DNA of 64,000 nucleotides, from positions 113,038,739 to 113,102,738 of the forward strand of contig OW121742.1 in assembly GCA_933228675.1 (NCBI GenBank). The letters are read 5' to 3'. This stretch comes from Stomorhina lunata (taxonomy: Eukaryota; Arthropoda; Insecta; Diptera; Rhiniidae). The position numbers were made by a program, and so were the translations under genes. The notes below the pieces were generated by a model that was not told the origin of the DNA, ran no database searches, and worked only from the letters and a program-made list of their open reading frames with translations. Below, one piece after another: positions 24,166-39,200 of this stretch. Numbering within the stretch: the stretch's first letter is position 1; the number at the start of each line of letters is the position of its first letter.

Positions 24166-25517
24166 TTCTTCCAGTTTTATTCTGCTTCAAATGTTTCATT
24201 TAAACTTTCAATAATATTATTTTATTTTCTTGATTAGCTTTTCTTAAAATTGAAATTTTCCAAGATATTGTTTCCTTTTAATTTTAATTTTAGGTTTAAC
24301 AAAACCTTTACATTTTCTTTTACTTATACATAGAAATCAATGAGATTTACTCACATATAAATAAGAAATTTGCCTTGGGAATTTTTCAGTAAATTTGAAT
24401 TTTCATTGAGGTTGTCATTAAAAACATTAACAATGATAACAATAGACTTTTGATATAGGATTTGTTCTTTGGAGAAGAAAAAAACGTAAAATTAATCAAT
24501 TTATATTTTAAGGAAATGTAACACAAGATCTTTATAAAACCAATAGGAGGAGTATAATTTGCTTTTGTTCAACTTCTATTTCTTTGGGAACACATATGGA
24601 GCCCGTCTTTGTCGTATGTAGGCATGAGCTTCTAATGATGACTTCGTATAGCTCAAGGGCAATAAAATGTATCCGAAACTGAATGTATGAATTTCACAAA
24701 TTAGAATATCATTATAAGGTTTCAGTAACATATAAGCACAAAATAAATGAACATCCGTTTCCTTTTTTCAGTGTTTTTTAGATATTTTCATATGTATTAG
24801 TATACCATAAATATGCATAATTATTCATTCTTATTTCCTTACATTAAAATGGTACCTCTCAAAGGCCCTTTGTCACTAATTGATCAAAGACATTTTTGCT
24901 ACTTGATAAGAAGTTGCCTGATTTTAAATATAAAATAAAATATTTATTCAAAAAACTTATATTAATTATATTTTTTACTTAATATCATCTTCCTTATACC
25001 CTTCAAATATTTCTTATTTGGTTGAGATGCCAAATTTTATACAATTTTCTAATACTTTAACTAATCGTGTGTATTTAGCCACAGGTTAAAATGTCAAAGA
25101 CTCGTAAATCACTTCTTTTTCAGAACTTATCTTACATGCAAATGGTAGAAAATAAAATTTGTGCAACCCAGCAAAATTTATAGTGAGAAAATGAAATTTT
25201 AATATTGAAAAATTATAAATTTCATTGTTAATATTATAAATTTTTGCCTTAATCTTAAATATTTTTTTTTTTTAATTTTCATATTTCTTTTTTTGTCAAA
25301 AACATTTTGCTGGGTTATTTATTCACTTTAATATGATATATTTGTATAATTTACATTAGAACAAGATAAATTGCCACTTGCGGAAGTGCTCGAATGTATT
25401 AGTTACAGCTAAGGAAACATTTGTAGAAGTTCATCTAATTAAATGTTTGTCTTTATAACAAAATCTTTAAAAATCTATTAATTAAAACCTAGAAAAAAGC
25501 TAGTTTTTCAAATAACC
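24166..25517. other. AT-rich non-genic stretch with one MITE-like unit
   Basis: No gene recognised. The only structured element is the short inverted-repeat unit at 25165-25316. Confidence 0.5.
25165..25316. mobile_element. Short MITE-like element
   Basis: About 152 bp bounded by 13-bp perfect inverted repeats: AACCCAGCAAAAT at the left and ATTTTGCTGGGTT at the right. The interior is AT-rich without coding capacity. No clear target-site duplication. Its CCCAG ends resemble those of the element at 63265-63426. Confidence 0.65.
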
Positions 25518-27157
25518 CATATTTCTATAGGAAATTTTTCAAAATTTTCGTACTTTTATAGGAAATTTTTCAAAAATTTCCTATTTTTATAGGAAATTTT
25601 TCAAAAATTTCCTATTTTTATAGGAAATTTTTCAAAAATTTCCTATTTTTATAGGAAATTTTTCAAAAATTTCCTATTTTTATAGGAAATTTTTCAAAAA
25701 TTTCCTATTTTTATAGGAAATTTTTCAAAAATTTCCTATTTTTATAGGAAATTTTTCAAAAATTTCCTATTTTTATAGGAAATTTTTCAAAAATTTCCTA
25801 TTTTTATAGGAAATTTTTCAAAAATTTCCTATTTTTATAGGAAATTTTTCAAAAATTTCCTATTTTTATAGGAAATTTTTCAAAAATTTCCTATTTTTAT
25901 AGGAAATTTTTCAAAAATTTCCTATTTTTATAGGAAATTTTTCAAAAATTTCCTATTTTTATAGGAAATTTTTCAAAAATTTCCTATTTTTAAGGAAATT
26001 TTTCAAAAATTTCCTATTTTTATAGGAAATTTTTCAAAAATTTCCTATTTTTATAGGAAATTTTTCAAAAATTTCCTATTTTTATAGGAAATTTTTCAAA
26101 AATTTCCTATTTTTATAGGAAATTTTTCAAAAATTTTCTATTTTTATAGGAAATTTTTCAAAAATTTCCTATTTTTATAGGAAATTTTTCAAAAAGTTCC
26201 TATTTTTATAGGAAATTTTTCAAAAATTTCCTATTTTTATAGGAAATTTTTCAAAAATTTCCTATTTTTATAGGAAATTTTTCAAAAATTTCCTATTTTT
26301 ATAGGAAATTTTTCAAAAATTTCCTATTTTTATAGGAAATTTTTCAAAAATTTCCTATTTTTATAAGAAATTTTCCAAAATATCCTATTTTTATAGGAAA
26401 TTTTTCAAAAATTTCCTATTTTTATAGGAAATTTTTCAAAATTTTTTTTTATAGGAAATTTTTCAAAAATTTCCTATTTTTATAGGAAATTTTTCAAAAA
26501 TTTCCTATTTTTATAGGAAATTTTTCAAAAATTTCATATTTTTATAGGAAATTTTTCAAAAATTTCCTATTTTTATAGGAAATTTTTCAAAAATTTCCTA
26601 TTTTTATAGGAAATTTTCCAAAAATTTCCTATTTTTATAGGAAATTTTTCAAAAATTTCCTATTTTTATAGGAAATTTTTCAAAAACTTCCTATTTTTAT
26701 AGGAAATTTTTCAAAAATTTCCTATTTTTATAGGAAATTTTTCAAAAATTTCCTATTTTTATAGGAAGTTTTTCAAAAATTTCCCATTTTTATAGGAAAT
26801 TTTTCAAAAGTTTCCTATTTCTATAGGAAATTTTTCAAAAATTTCCTATTTGTATAGAAAGTTTTTCAAAAATTTTCTATTCTTATAGGAAATTTTTCAA
26901 AAATTTCCTATTTTTATAGGAAATTTTTAAAAAATCTTCTATTTTTATAGGAAATTTTTGAAAAATTTCCTATATAAAAAGGAAAGTTTTGAAAAATTTC
27001 CTATTTATATAGGAAATTTTTCAAAAATTTCATATTTATATAGGAAATTTTTCAAAGATTTCCTATTTTTATAGGAACTTTTTCGAAAATTTCCTCCTTT
27101 TATAGGAAATTTTTCAAAAATGTCCTCTTTTTATAGGAAATTTTTCAAAAAATTCTT
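25518..27157 (-). repeat. Satellite family F, homogeneous reversed array
   Basis: About 53 units of 31 bp in reverse orientation (TTTTTCAAAAATTTCC, linker TATTTTTATAGG). Uniform from about 25570 to 26750, degenerate towards 27157. With the forward array at 28005-30692 it forms a large inverted pair with a loop of about 850 bp. Confidence 0.97.
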
Positions 27158-28004
27158 TAGCCCCTAAAACTATGCTTCATTTTAAGAATAATATTCTTAA
27201 ATTTCTTCTGAATACAACTAAGTCTTATCCTAATATTTCTTATTCTTTACGAACATAATGAGGTTAAATTGTTTTGTTAAAGGCAAGACCAAGGCAACTG
27301 CATCCACAAATCTGCAGTTAAAAACTTTTGACTGATTGAATCTGTTTTTAATTGTTTGACCAAACAATTTGTCAGTTTTTCTGGGTTTTGCAAAAAGAAG
27401 CCACAAGTCTGTGCAATTAATCACAACTCGTAATGTTGTCTGCTAGACAGAAAGAAGAAAAACTTAAGTTAAAATTCTTCAGAAATTCATTGAAGACTTT
27501 AAGATTTTAACTTTAAATTTCTTGTTTCATCTCAAAATTTGCCATCATCATATTAAGTTTTATTTCGGAAGTGGAAGATATTTTTGCGAAGTAAACAAAA
27601 GTTCTTTACAATAGACTTCATTGTTTAATGTTTGTTCTCTAAGTAAACACTACATCATAATTTCCCTTACCCCCAAGACTGAAGCATGTCTTTATGTAAT
27701 GGCCATAGCCTGGTCCAAAATATTTGTACTGCATATAAGTTTTCTTCTGTACAAAAACTAAAAATATGTTTTATTCATCAACTCTTCTGCTGTGGCAGGC
27801 AGGCAGTCAGTACTCGCACATTAAACGAAGGAAGTCAAAATATTCGAAGATGTTCCAAAAATAGAATAAAAATGAAGAAAACAACTTAAACATTATGGAA
27901 ACTTTAAATGCGGCGCGTTATGTTGCTAATGCAACAGCAGCAACAACGAAAACCAGTCAAAGAGTCACGTAATAGGGCCTTAAATTTCAAAAACTTTAAA
28001 AAAT
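27158..28004. other. Non-genic stretch between inverted F arrays
   Basis: Single-copy-looking sequence with somewhat higher GC, including GCAACAGCAGCAACAAC near 27930. Two frames of 64-67 residues (27230-27424 minus, 27686-27889 plus) show no recognisable domains. An imperfect hairpin (TAGGGCCTTAAATTT against AAATTTAAGCCCTAA) lies at 27973-28013, at the joint with the next array. Confidence 0.5.
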
Positions 28005-30692
28005 TTAAGCCCTAAATTCCTATAAAAATAAGAATTTTTTTAAAAAAATTTTGTATGAAAATAGGAAACTTTTGGAAAATTTCCTTATAAAAATGTGAAA
28101 TTTTTGAAAATTCTCCTATTAAAATACGAAATTTTTGTAAAATTTCCTATTAAAATACGAAATTTTTGTAAAATTTCCTATAAAAATAGGAATTTTTTGA
28201 AAAATTTCCTATAAAAATAGAAAATTTTTGAAAAATTTCCTATAAAAATAGGAAATTTTTGAAAAATTTCCTATAAAAATAGGAAATTTTTGAAAAATTT
28301 CCTATAAAAATAGCAAATTTTTGAAAAATTTCCTATAAAAATAGGAAATTTTGAAAAAAATAGGAAATTTTTGAAAAATTTCCTATAAAAATAGGAAATT
28401 TTTGAAAAATTTCCTATAAAAATAGGAAATTTTTGAAAAATTTCCTATAAAAATAGGAAATTTTTGAAAAATTTCCTATAAAAATAGGAAATTTTTGAAA
28501 AATTTCCTATAAAAATAGGAAATTTTTGAAAAATTTCCTATAAAAATAGGAAATTTTTGAAAAATTTCCTATAAAAATAGGAAATTTTTGAAAAATTTCC
28601 TATAAAAATAGGAAATTTTTGAAAAATTTCCTATAAAAATAGGAAATTTTTGAAAAATTTCCTATAAAAATAGGAAATTTTTGAAAAATTTCCTATAAAA
28701 ATAGGAAATTTTTGAAAAATTTCCTATAAAAATAGGAAATTTTTGAAAAATTTCCTATAAAAATAGGAAATTTTTGAAAAATTTCCTATAAAAATAGGAA
28801 ATTTTTGAAAAATTTCCTTTAAAAATAGGAAATTTTTGAAAAATTTCCTATAAAAATAGGAAATTTTTGAAAAATTTCCTATAAAAATAGGAAATTTTTG
28901 AAAAATTTCCTATAAAAATACGAAATTTTTGAAAAATTTCCTATAAAAATAGGAAATTTTTGAAAAATTTCCTATAAAAATAGGAAATTTTTGAAAAATT
29001 TCCTATAAAAATAGGAAATTTTTGAAAAATTTCCTATTTTTATAGGAAATTTTTGAAAAATTTCCTATAAAAATAGGAAATTTTTGAAAAATTTCCTATA
29101 AAAATAGGAAATTTTTGAAAAATTTCCTATAAAAATAGGAAATTTTTGAAAAATTTCCTATAAAAATAGGAAATTTTTGAAAAATTTCCTATAAAAATAG
29201 GAAATTTTTGAAAAATTTCCTATAAAAATAGGAAATTTTTGAAAAATTTCCTATAAAAATAGGAAATTTTTGAAAAATTTCCTATAAAAATAGGAAATTT
29301 TTGAAAAATTTCCTATAAAAATAGGAAATTTTTGAAAAATAGGAAATTTTTGAAAAATTTCCTATAAAAATAGGAAATTTTTGAAAAATTTCCTATAAAA
29401 ATAGGAAATTTTTGAAAAATTTCCTATAAAAATAGGAAATTTTTGAAAAATTTCCTATAAAAATAGGAAATTTTTGAAAAATTTCCTATAAAAATAGGAA
29501 ATTTTTGAAAAATTTCCTATAAAAATAGGAAATTTTTGAAAAATTTCCTATAAAAATAGGAAATTTTTGAAAAATTTCCTATAAAAATAGGAAATTTTTG
29601 AAAAATTTCCTATAAAAATAGGAAATTTTTGAAAAATTTCCTATAAAAATAGGAAATTTTTGAAAAATTTCCTATAAAAATAGGAAATTTTTGAAAAATT
29701 TCCTATAAAAATAGGAAATTTTTGAAAAATTTCCTATAAAAATAGGAAATTTTTGAAAAATTTCCTATAAAAATAGGTAATTTTTGAAAAATTTCCTATA
29801 AAAATAGGAAATTTTTGAAAATTTTCCTTTAAAAATAGGAAATTTTTGAAAAATTTCCTATCAAAATAGGAAATTTTTGAAAAATTTCCTATAAAAATAG
29901 GAAATTTTTGAAAAAATTCCTATCAAAATAGGAAATTTTTGAAAAATTTCCTATAAAAATAGGAAATTTTTGAAAAATTTCCTATAAAAATAGGAAATTT
30001 TTGAAAAATTTCCTATAAAAATAGGAAATTTTTGAAAAATTTCCTATACAAATAGGAAATTTTTGAAAAATTTCCTATAAAAATAGGAAATTTTTGAAAA
30101 ATTTCCTATAAAAATAGGAAATTTTTGAAAAATTTCCTATAAAAATAGGAAATTTTTGAAAAATTTCCTATAAAAATAGGAAATTTTTGAAAAATTTCCT
30201 ATAAAAATAGGAAATTTTTAAAAATTTCCTATAAAAATAGGAAATTTTTGAAAAATTTCCTATAAAAATAGGAAATTTTTGAAAAATTTCCTATAAAAAT
30301 AGGAAATTTTTGAAAAATTTCCTATAAAAATAGGAAATTTTTGAAAAATTTCCTATAAAAATAGTAAATTTTTGAAAAATTTCCTATAAAAATAGGAAAT
30401 TTTTGAAAATTTTCCTATAAAAATAGGAAATTTTTGAAAAATTTCCTATAAAAATAGGAAATTTTTGGAAAATTTCCTATAAAAATAGGAAATTTTTGGA
30501 AAATTTCCTATAAAAATAGGAAATTTTTGAAAAATTTCCTATAAAAATAGGAAATTTTTGAAAAATTTCTTATAAAAATAGGAAATTTTTGAAAAATTTC
30601 ATATAAAAATAGTAAATTTTTGAAAAATTTCCTATAAAAATAGGAAATTTTTGAAAAATTTCCTATTAAAATAGGAAATTTTTGAAAAATTG
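28005..30692 (+). repeat. Satellite family F, homogeneous forward array
   Basis: About 86 units of 31 bp, very uniform. Notable irregular units are a partial-unit joint near 28350 (GAAAAAAATAGG), an inverted linker at 29033-29046 (CCTATTTTTATAGG), and a truncated unit near 29335 (GAAAAATAGG). The right third carries more point variants. Confidence 0.97.
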
Positions 30693-31869
30693 CTGAACAT
30701 TTTTTTTCGTCTTTTTTATTGCCCTAGTTTTTGCTCTTATTGTCTAGTTCTACCAGGCCTTGAATCTTCCTTCCAATCCCTTTGACTACAAATTTTGCTC
30801 AGAAATAGTTGCATACATTTGCCAACTTTTGTGCAAACCTTACAGATGTGACTGCTGCAGTGTACATTGCACCAGTCGGGACACACAAAAGCCAGCAGCA
30901 TTTTAGTCTTCTTATTTAATGCTCCAAGGAGTTGAGAACTTTATATGAAGTTTTTGCTGTTTGGTTTTGAAAGTTAGAATTTAAAATGAAATTAAAAAGT
31001 ACAATTTTTCTTTAAAAGACAAATTTGTGTTTTGGAAATTTAGAAAGAAGCTCTAAAATTCTTATTTTTTTCTTTTGGAATTTTGAAATAAGTTAATGTG
31101 TTCTTACATTGTATTTAGGAGACATAGTTAGATTTTTTGGGCAATTTTCCTAATAGAAGGCATTTGCGTTGTTAGTACATTTTTAAAAATATAAATTTCT
31201 TAAACCCTAAAAGTATGCAATGCGATTTGATATGTGACTCTTGCTTAAAATTTCTCAACATCTCTCGGAACTATTTATAAAAAGTTTCTCTTGGTGCCCC
31301 TACTTATTCGTAAGTAAATTTATCTACAGACACAAAGAGATGTTTCTACACGATACAGAAAAACACACACATGTTTCTTTTGAATCTGTAACATATATAT
31401 TTATATGTATATGTGCTTATAATAAATGTATTTATGTTGGTTTTTTAAGTGATTTTTTATCATCCATAAATATGCTCGTTGTAGTCTTTGCAAATTTTAA
31501 TGCAGAATCTGAGTAGTTAAAATCGTTGATATTATTTGCAGATGTTTTCACTTCAATTCACTTCTTCATCAGCAGACAAATCAATGTATTCTACACATAC
31601 AGATGTAAACCTACACAAAAAAAATTGAAATGCATTACATATATTTAAGAGCTTCCTTTAAAACAAGTATAAATTTACGTTGAAGGCTTTCAAAAATGAC
31701 ATATAGTTTATAACTGTTCGTGAATTTATCAATAATGTTGAATATATGTATGTGTATTTGTATAAGTAATTGAATGTCTATGTGTATGTCCTATGGAACT
31801 TTTGTCTCCTCTATTTAAATATGTACAACTTCTATTTATACCCTACATACTCATGATAAGTAGAATAAG
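30693..31869. other. AT-rich non-genic stretch
   Basis: No gene recognised. A 91-residue frame at 31241-31516 has no domain, splice or promoter support that I can see. Confidence 0.5.
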
Positions 31870-32335
31870 CTATAGACTAAGACATACACAAAAACATAGA
31901 CTAAGACATAGACTAAGACATAGACTAAGACATAGACTAAGACATAGACTAAGACATAGACTTAGACATAGACTAAGACATAGACTAAGACATAGATTAA
32001 GACATAGACTAAGACATAGGCTAAGAGATAGACTAAGACATAGACTAAGACATAGACTTAGACATAGACTAAGACATAGACTAAGACATAGATTAAGACA
32101 TAGACTAAGACATAGACTAAGATATAGACTAAGACATAGACATAGACTAAGACATAGACTAAGACATAGACTAAGACATAGACTAAGACATAGACTAAGA
32201 CATAGACTAAGACATAGACTAAGACATAGACTAAGACATAGACTAAGACATAGACTAAGACATAGACTAACACATAGACTAAGACATAGACTAAGACATA
32301 GACTAAGACATAGATTAAGGCATAGACATAGACTT
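31870..32335 (+). repeat. 12-bp tandem repeat (GACTAAGACATA)
   Basis: About 39 copies of GACTAAGACATA with few substitutions (GATTAAGACATA, GACTTAGACATA) and two half-unit insertions. Because 12 is a multiple of three, it leaves long frames open on both strands (Arg-Leu-Arg-His repeats plus, Leu-Val-Tyr-Val repeats minus). These are not genes. Confidence 0.97.
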
Positions 32336-33280
32336 TCTAATTCTGATAATTATTCTGATGTTTACACTAATACCAATGCTGACTTAAATCCTGATGTTAA
32401 TACTAGTACTAATACATAGTTACTAATCTTAATATTTATACTATGATTTCTGTTCATTTTATGTAGTCGTGTTGGGTGTCATGCGGTTCATGTTATCCGA
32501 CTGTGATACTTTTTTACTTCTTTTATCTGGTTTTTGTTCTTGATTTTATCGCTGTTGCTTTTTATTTGATTTAATCTTCTGTTTACTTGACTGTTATAAA
32601 TGTTATTTTAACACTTGTAATCGTGTTTGTAGTTTACAACGATTTTGTTTTTTTGTATAAGTGCACAAGCACACACACACAAATAGAGTAGGGTGTCTTT
32701 TAGAGAGAAAAAGTAAAAATTTGCAAAGAAATTGAAATATGAACAATATAAAATTTCAATAAACTTCTTAAATTAAAATCTAAAAGAAGGGACGAGGTAA
32801 CGAAATCAGTCCTTTTTTGAAACTATGAACTTCCCTAATTATTCAATAATTTCATATACGAGTATCTGATTCATAGTTATATGTATATGTTTTGTTATAT
32901 ATTTTAAGTAAATTCTTTTGTATTTTACTAATGATAAATTGTTTTTTTTTAATTGTATTTTAATTGTTGTTGGCTCTGTCAGTTTAAATTTTCTCTGATT
33001 TTTTTAAATTTTGTTTAATTCAATCTTACTTTAGCATATTAATAATTGATTTAATAATTGCATAGCAAGTTGATTTAATTGAATTTGTATTGGACTAATG
33101 GACGTGCAAGCATTTTACTTATTTAAGTATTTTAATTGATTAAAAATTATGATTATGTGTTTGTTAAAAAAAATCTCTATTAAATTACATTGCTCAATTA
33201 AAGATAATAACTATTAAATACTAAAGAATTGAAGTTGTAGTTTCAGTTAATTAAAAGGAGATGTCATACTTTTACTGATT
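32336..33280. other. Non-genic stretch with ACTAAT-like seeds
   Basis: The first 110 bp contain scattered words close to the following satellite (ACACTAATACC, TACTAGTACTAATAC, TTACTAATC). The rest is T-rich with a CA run near 32670. No gene recognised. Confidence 0.55.
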
Positions 33281-36200
33281 CCAATACTAATACTAATACC
33301 ACTTATACTAATACTAATACTTATACTAATACTAATACTAATACTAATACTAATACTAATACTAATACTAATACTAATACTAATACTAATACTAATACTA
33401 ATACTAATACTAATACTAATACTAATACTAATACTAATACTAATACTAATACTAATACTAATACTAATACTAATACTAATACTAATACTAATACTAATAC
33501 TAATACTAATACTAATACTAATACTAATACTAATACTAATACTAATACTAATACTAATACTAATACTAATACTAATACTAATACTAATACTAATACTAAT
33601 ACTAATACTAATACTAATACTAATACTAATACTAATACTAATACTAATACTAATACTAATACTAATACTAATACTAATACTAATACTAATACTAATACTA
33701 ATACTAATACTAATACTAATACTAATACTAATACTAATACTAATACTAATACTAATACTAATACTAATACTAATACTAATACTAATACTAATACTAATAC
33801 TAATACTTAATACTAATACTAAATACTAATACTAATACTAATACTAATACTAATACTAATACTAATACTAATACTAATACTAATACTAATACTAATACTA
33901 ATACTAATACTAATACTAATACTAATACTAATACTAATACTAATACTAATACTAAACTAATACTAATACTAATACTAATACTAATACTAATACTAATACT
34001 AATACTAATACTAATACTAATACTAATACTAATACTAATACTAATACTAATACTAATACTAATACTAATACTAATACTAATACTAATACTAATACTAATA
34101 CTAATACTAATACTAATACTAATACTAATACTAATACTAATACTAATACTAATACTAATACTAATACTAATACTAATACTAATACTAATACTAATACTAA
34201 TACTAATACTAATACTAATACTAATACTAATACTAATACTAATACTAATACTAATACTAATACTAATACTAATACTAATACTTAATACTAATACTAATAC
34301 TAATACTAATACTAATACTAATACTAATACTAATACTAATACTAATACTAATACTAATACTAATACTAATACTAATACTAATACTAATACTAATACTAAT
34401 ACTAATACTAATACTAATACTAATACTAATACTAATACTAATACTAATACTAATACTAATACTAATACTAATACTAATACTAATACTAATACTAATACTA
34501 ATACTAATACTAATACTAATACTAATACTAATACTAATACTAATACTAATACTAATACTAATACTAATACTAATACTAATACTAATACTAATACTAATAC
34601 TAATACTAATACTAATACTAATACTAATACTAATACTAATACTAATACTAATACTAATACTAATACTAATACTAATACTAATACTAATACTAATACTAAT
34701 ACTAATACTAATACTAATACTAATACTAATACTAATACTAATACTAATACTAATACTAATACTAATACTAATACTAATACTAATACTAATACTAAATACT
34801 AATACTAATACTAATACTAATACTAATACTAATACTAATACTAATACTAATACTAATACTAATACTAATACTAATACTAATACTAATACTAATACTAATA
34901 CTAATACTAATACTAATACTAATACTAATACTAATACTAATACTAATACTAATACTAATACTAATACTAATACTAATACTAATACTAATACTAATACTAA
35001 TACTAATACTAATACTAATACTAATACTAATACTAATACTAATACTAATACTTAATACTAATACTAATACTAATACTAATACTAATACTAATACTAATAC
35101 TAATACTAATACTAATACTAATACTAATACTAATACTAATACTAATACTAATACTAATACTAATACTAATACTAATACTAATACTAATACTAATACTAAT
35201 ACTAATACTAATACTAATACTAATACTAATACTAATACTAATACTAATACTAATACTAATACTAATACTAATACTAATACTAATACTAATACTAATACTA
35301 ATACTAATACTAATACTAATACTAATACTAATACTAATACTAATACTAATACTAATACTAATACTAATACTAATACTAATACTAATACTAATACTAATAC
35401 TAATACTAATACTAATACTAATACTAATACTAATACTAATACTAATACTAATACTAATACTAATACTAATACTAATACTAATACTAATACTAATACTAAT
35501 ACTAATACTAATACTAATACTAATACTAATACTAATACTAATACTAATACTAATACTAATACTAATACTAATACTAATACTAATACTAATACTAATACTA
35601 ATACTAATACTAATACTATACTAATACTAATACTAATACTAATACTAATACTAATACTAATACTAATACTAATACTAATACTAATACTAATACTAATACT
35701 AATACTAATACTAATACTAATACTAATACTAATACTAAATACTAATACTAATACTAATACTAATACTAATACTAATACTAATACTAATACTAATACTAAT
35801 ACTAATACTAATACTAATACTAATACTAATACTAATACTAATACTAATACTAATACTAATACTAATACTAATACTAATACTAATACTAATACTAATACTA
35901 ATACTAATACTACTACTTAATACTAATACTAATACTATACTAATACTAATACAATACTAATACTAATACTAATACTAATACTAATACTAATACTAATACT
36001 AATACTAATACTAATACTAATACTAAAAACTAATACTAATACTAATAATACTAATACTAACTCTACTAATACTAAATACTAATACTAATACTAATACTAA
36101 TACTAATACTAATACTAATACTAATACTAATACTAATAACTAATACTAATACTTACTAATACTAATACTAATAACTAATATAATACTAATACTAATTTAA

Positions 36201-39200
36201 TACTAATGAACTAATTACTAATACTAATACTAATACTAATACTAATACTAATACTAATACTAATACTAATACTAATACTAATACTAATACTAATACTAAT
36301 ACTAATACTAATACTAATACTAATACTAATACTAATACTAATACTAATACTAATACTAATACTAATACTAATACTAATACTAATACTAATACTAATACTA
36401 ATACTAATACTAATACTAATACTGAATACTAATACTAATACTAATACTAATACTAATACTAATACTAATACTAATACTAATACTAATACTAATACTAATA
36501 CTAATACTAATACTAATACTAATACTAATACTAATACTAATACTAATACTAATACTAATACTAATACTAATACTAATACTAATACTAATACTAATACTAA
36601 TACTAATACTAATACTAATACTAATACTAATACTAATACTAATACTAATACTAATACTAATACTAATACTAATACTAATACTAATACTAATACTAATACT
36701 AATACTAATACTAATACTAATACTAATACTAATACTAATACTAATACTAATACTAATACTAATACTAATACTAATACTAATACTAATACTAATACTAATA
36801 CTAATACTAATACTAATACTAATACTAATACTAATACTAATACTAATACTAATACTAATACTAATACTAATACTAATACTAATACTAATACTAATACTAA
36901 TACTAATACTAATACTAATACTAATACTAATACTAATACTAATACTAATACTAATACTAATACTAATACTAATACTAATACTAATACTAATACTAATACT
37001 AATACTAATACTAATACTAATACTAATACTAATACTAATACTAATACTAATACTAATACTAATACTAATACTAATACTAATACTAATACTAATACTAATA
37101 CTAATACTAATACTAATACTATACTAATACTAATACTAATACTAATACTAATACTAATACTAATACTAATACTAATACTAATACTAATACTAATACTAAT
37201 ACTAATACTAATACTAATACTAATACTAATACTAATACTAATACTAATACTAATACTAATACTAATACTAATACTAATACTAATACTAATACTAATACTA
37301 ATACTAATACTAATACTAATACTAATACTAATACTAATACTAATACTAATACTAATACTAATACTAATACTAATACTAATACTAATACTAATACTAATAC
37401 TAATACTAATACTAATACTAATACTAATACTAATACTAATACTAATACTAATACTAATACTAATACTAATACTAATACTAATACTAATACTAATACTAAT
37501 ACTAATACTAATACTAATACTAATACTAATACTAATACTAATACTAATACTAATACTAATACTAATACTAATACTAATACTAATACTAATACTAATACTA
37601 ATACTAATACTAATACTAATACTAATACTAATACTAATACTAATACTAATACTAATACTAATACTAATACTAATACTAATACTAATACTAATACTAATAC
37701 TAATACTAATACTAATACTAATACTAATACTAATACTAATACTAATACTAATACTAATACTAATACTAATACTAATACTAATACTAATACTAATACTAAT
37801 ACTAATACTAATACTAATACTAATACTAATACTAATACTAATACTAATACTAATACTAATACTAATACTAATACTAATACTAATACTAATACTAATACTA
37901 ATACTAATACTAATACTAATACTAATACTAATACTAATACTAATACTAATACTAATACTAATACTAATACTAATACTAATACTAATACTAATACTAATAC
38001 TAATACTAATACTAATACTAATACTAATACTAATACTAATACTAATACTAATACTAATACTAATACTAATACTAATACTAATACTAATACTAATACTAAT
38101 ACTAATACTAATACTAATACTAATACTAATACTAATACTAATACTAATACTAATACTAATACTAATACTAATACTAATACTAATACTAATACTAATACTA
38201 ATACTAATACTAATACTAATACTAATACTAATACTAATACTAATACTAATACTAATACTAATACTAATACTAATACTAATACTAATACTAATACTAATAC
38301 TAATACTAATACTAATACTAATACTAATACTAATACTAATACTAATACTAATACTAATACTAATACTAATACTAATACTAATACTAATACTAATACTAAT
38401 ACTAATACTAATACTAATACTAATACTAATACTAATACTAATACTAATACTAATACTAATACTAATACTAATACTAATACTAATACTAATACTAATACTA
38501 ATACTAATACTAATACTAATACTAATACTAATACTAATACTAATACTAATACTAATACTAATACTAATACTAATACTAATACTAATACTAATACTAATAC
38601 TAATACTAATACTAATACTAATACTAATACTAATACTAATACTAATACTAATACTAATACTAATACTAATACTAATACTAATACTAATACTAATACTAAT
38701 ACTAATACTAATACTAATACTAATACTAATACTAATACTAATACTAATACTAATACTAATACTAATACTAATACTAATACTAATACTAATACTAATACTA
38801 ATACTAATACTAATACTAATACTAATACTAATACTAATACTAATACTAATACTAATACTAATACTAATACTAATACTAATACTAATACTAATACTAATAC
38901 TAATACTAATACTAATACTAATACTAATACTAATACTAATACTAATACTAATACTAATACTAATACTAATACTAATACTAATACTAATACTAATACTAAT
39001 ACTAATACTAATACTAATACTAATACTAATACTAATACTAATACTAATACTAATACTAATACTAATACTAATACTAATACTAATACTAATACTAATACTA
39101 ATACTAATACTAATACTAATACTAATACTAATACTAATACTAATACTAATACTAATACTAATACTAATACTAATACTAATACTAATACTAATACTAATAC

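Noticed and set aside
31793..32419. 208-codon plus-strand frame with Arg-Leu-Arg-His repeats, and its minus-strand partner
   Set aside because: Both are products of the 12-bp repeat, whose length is a multiple of three.
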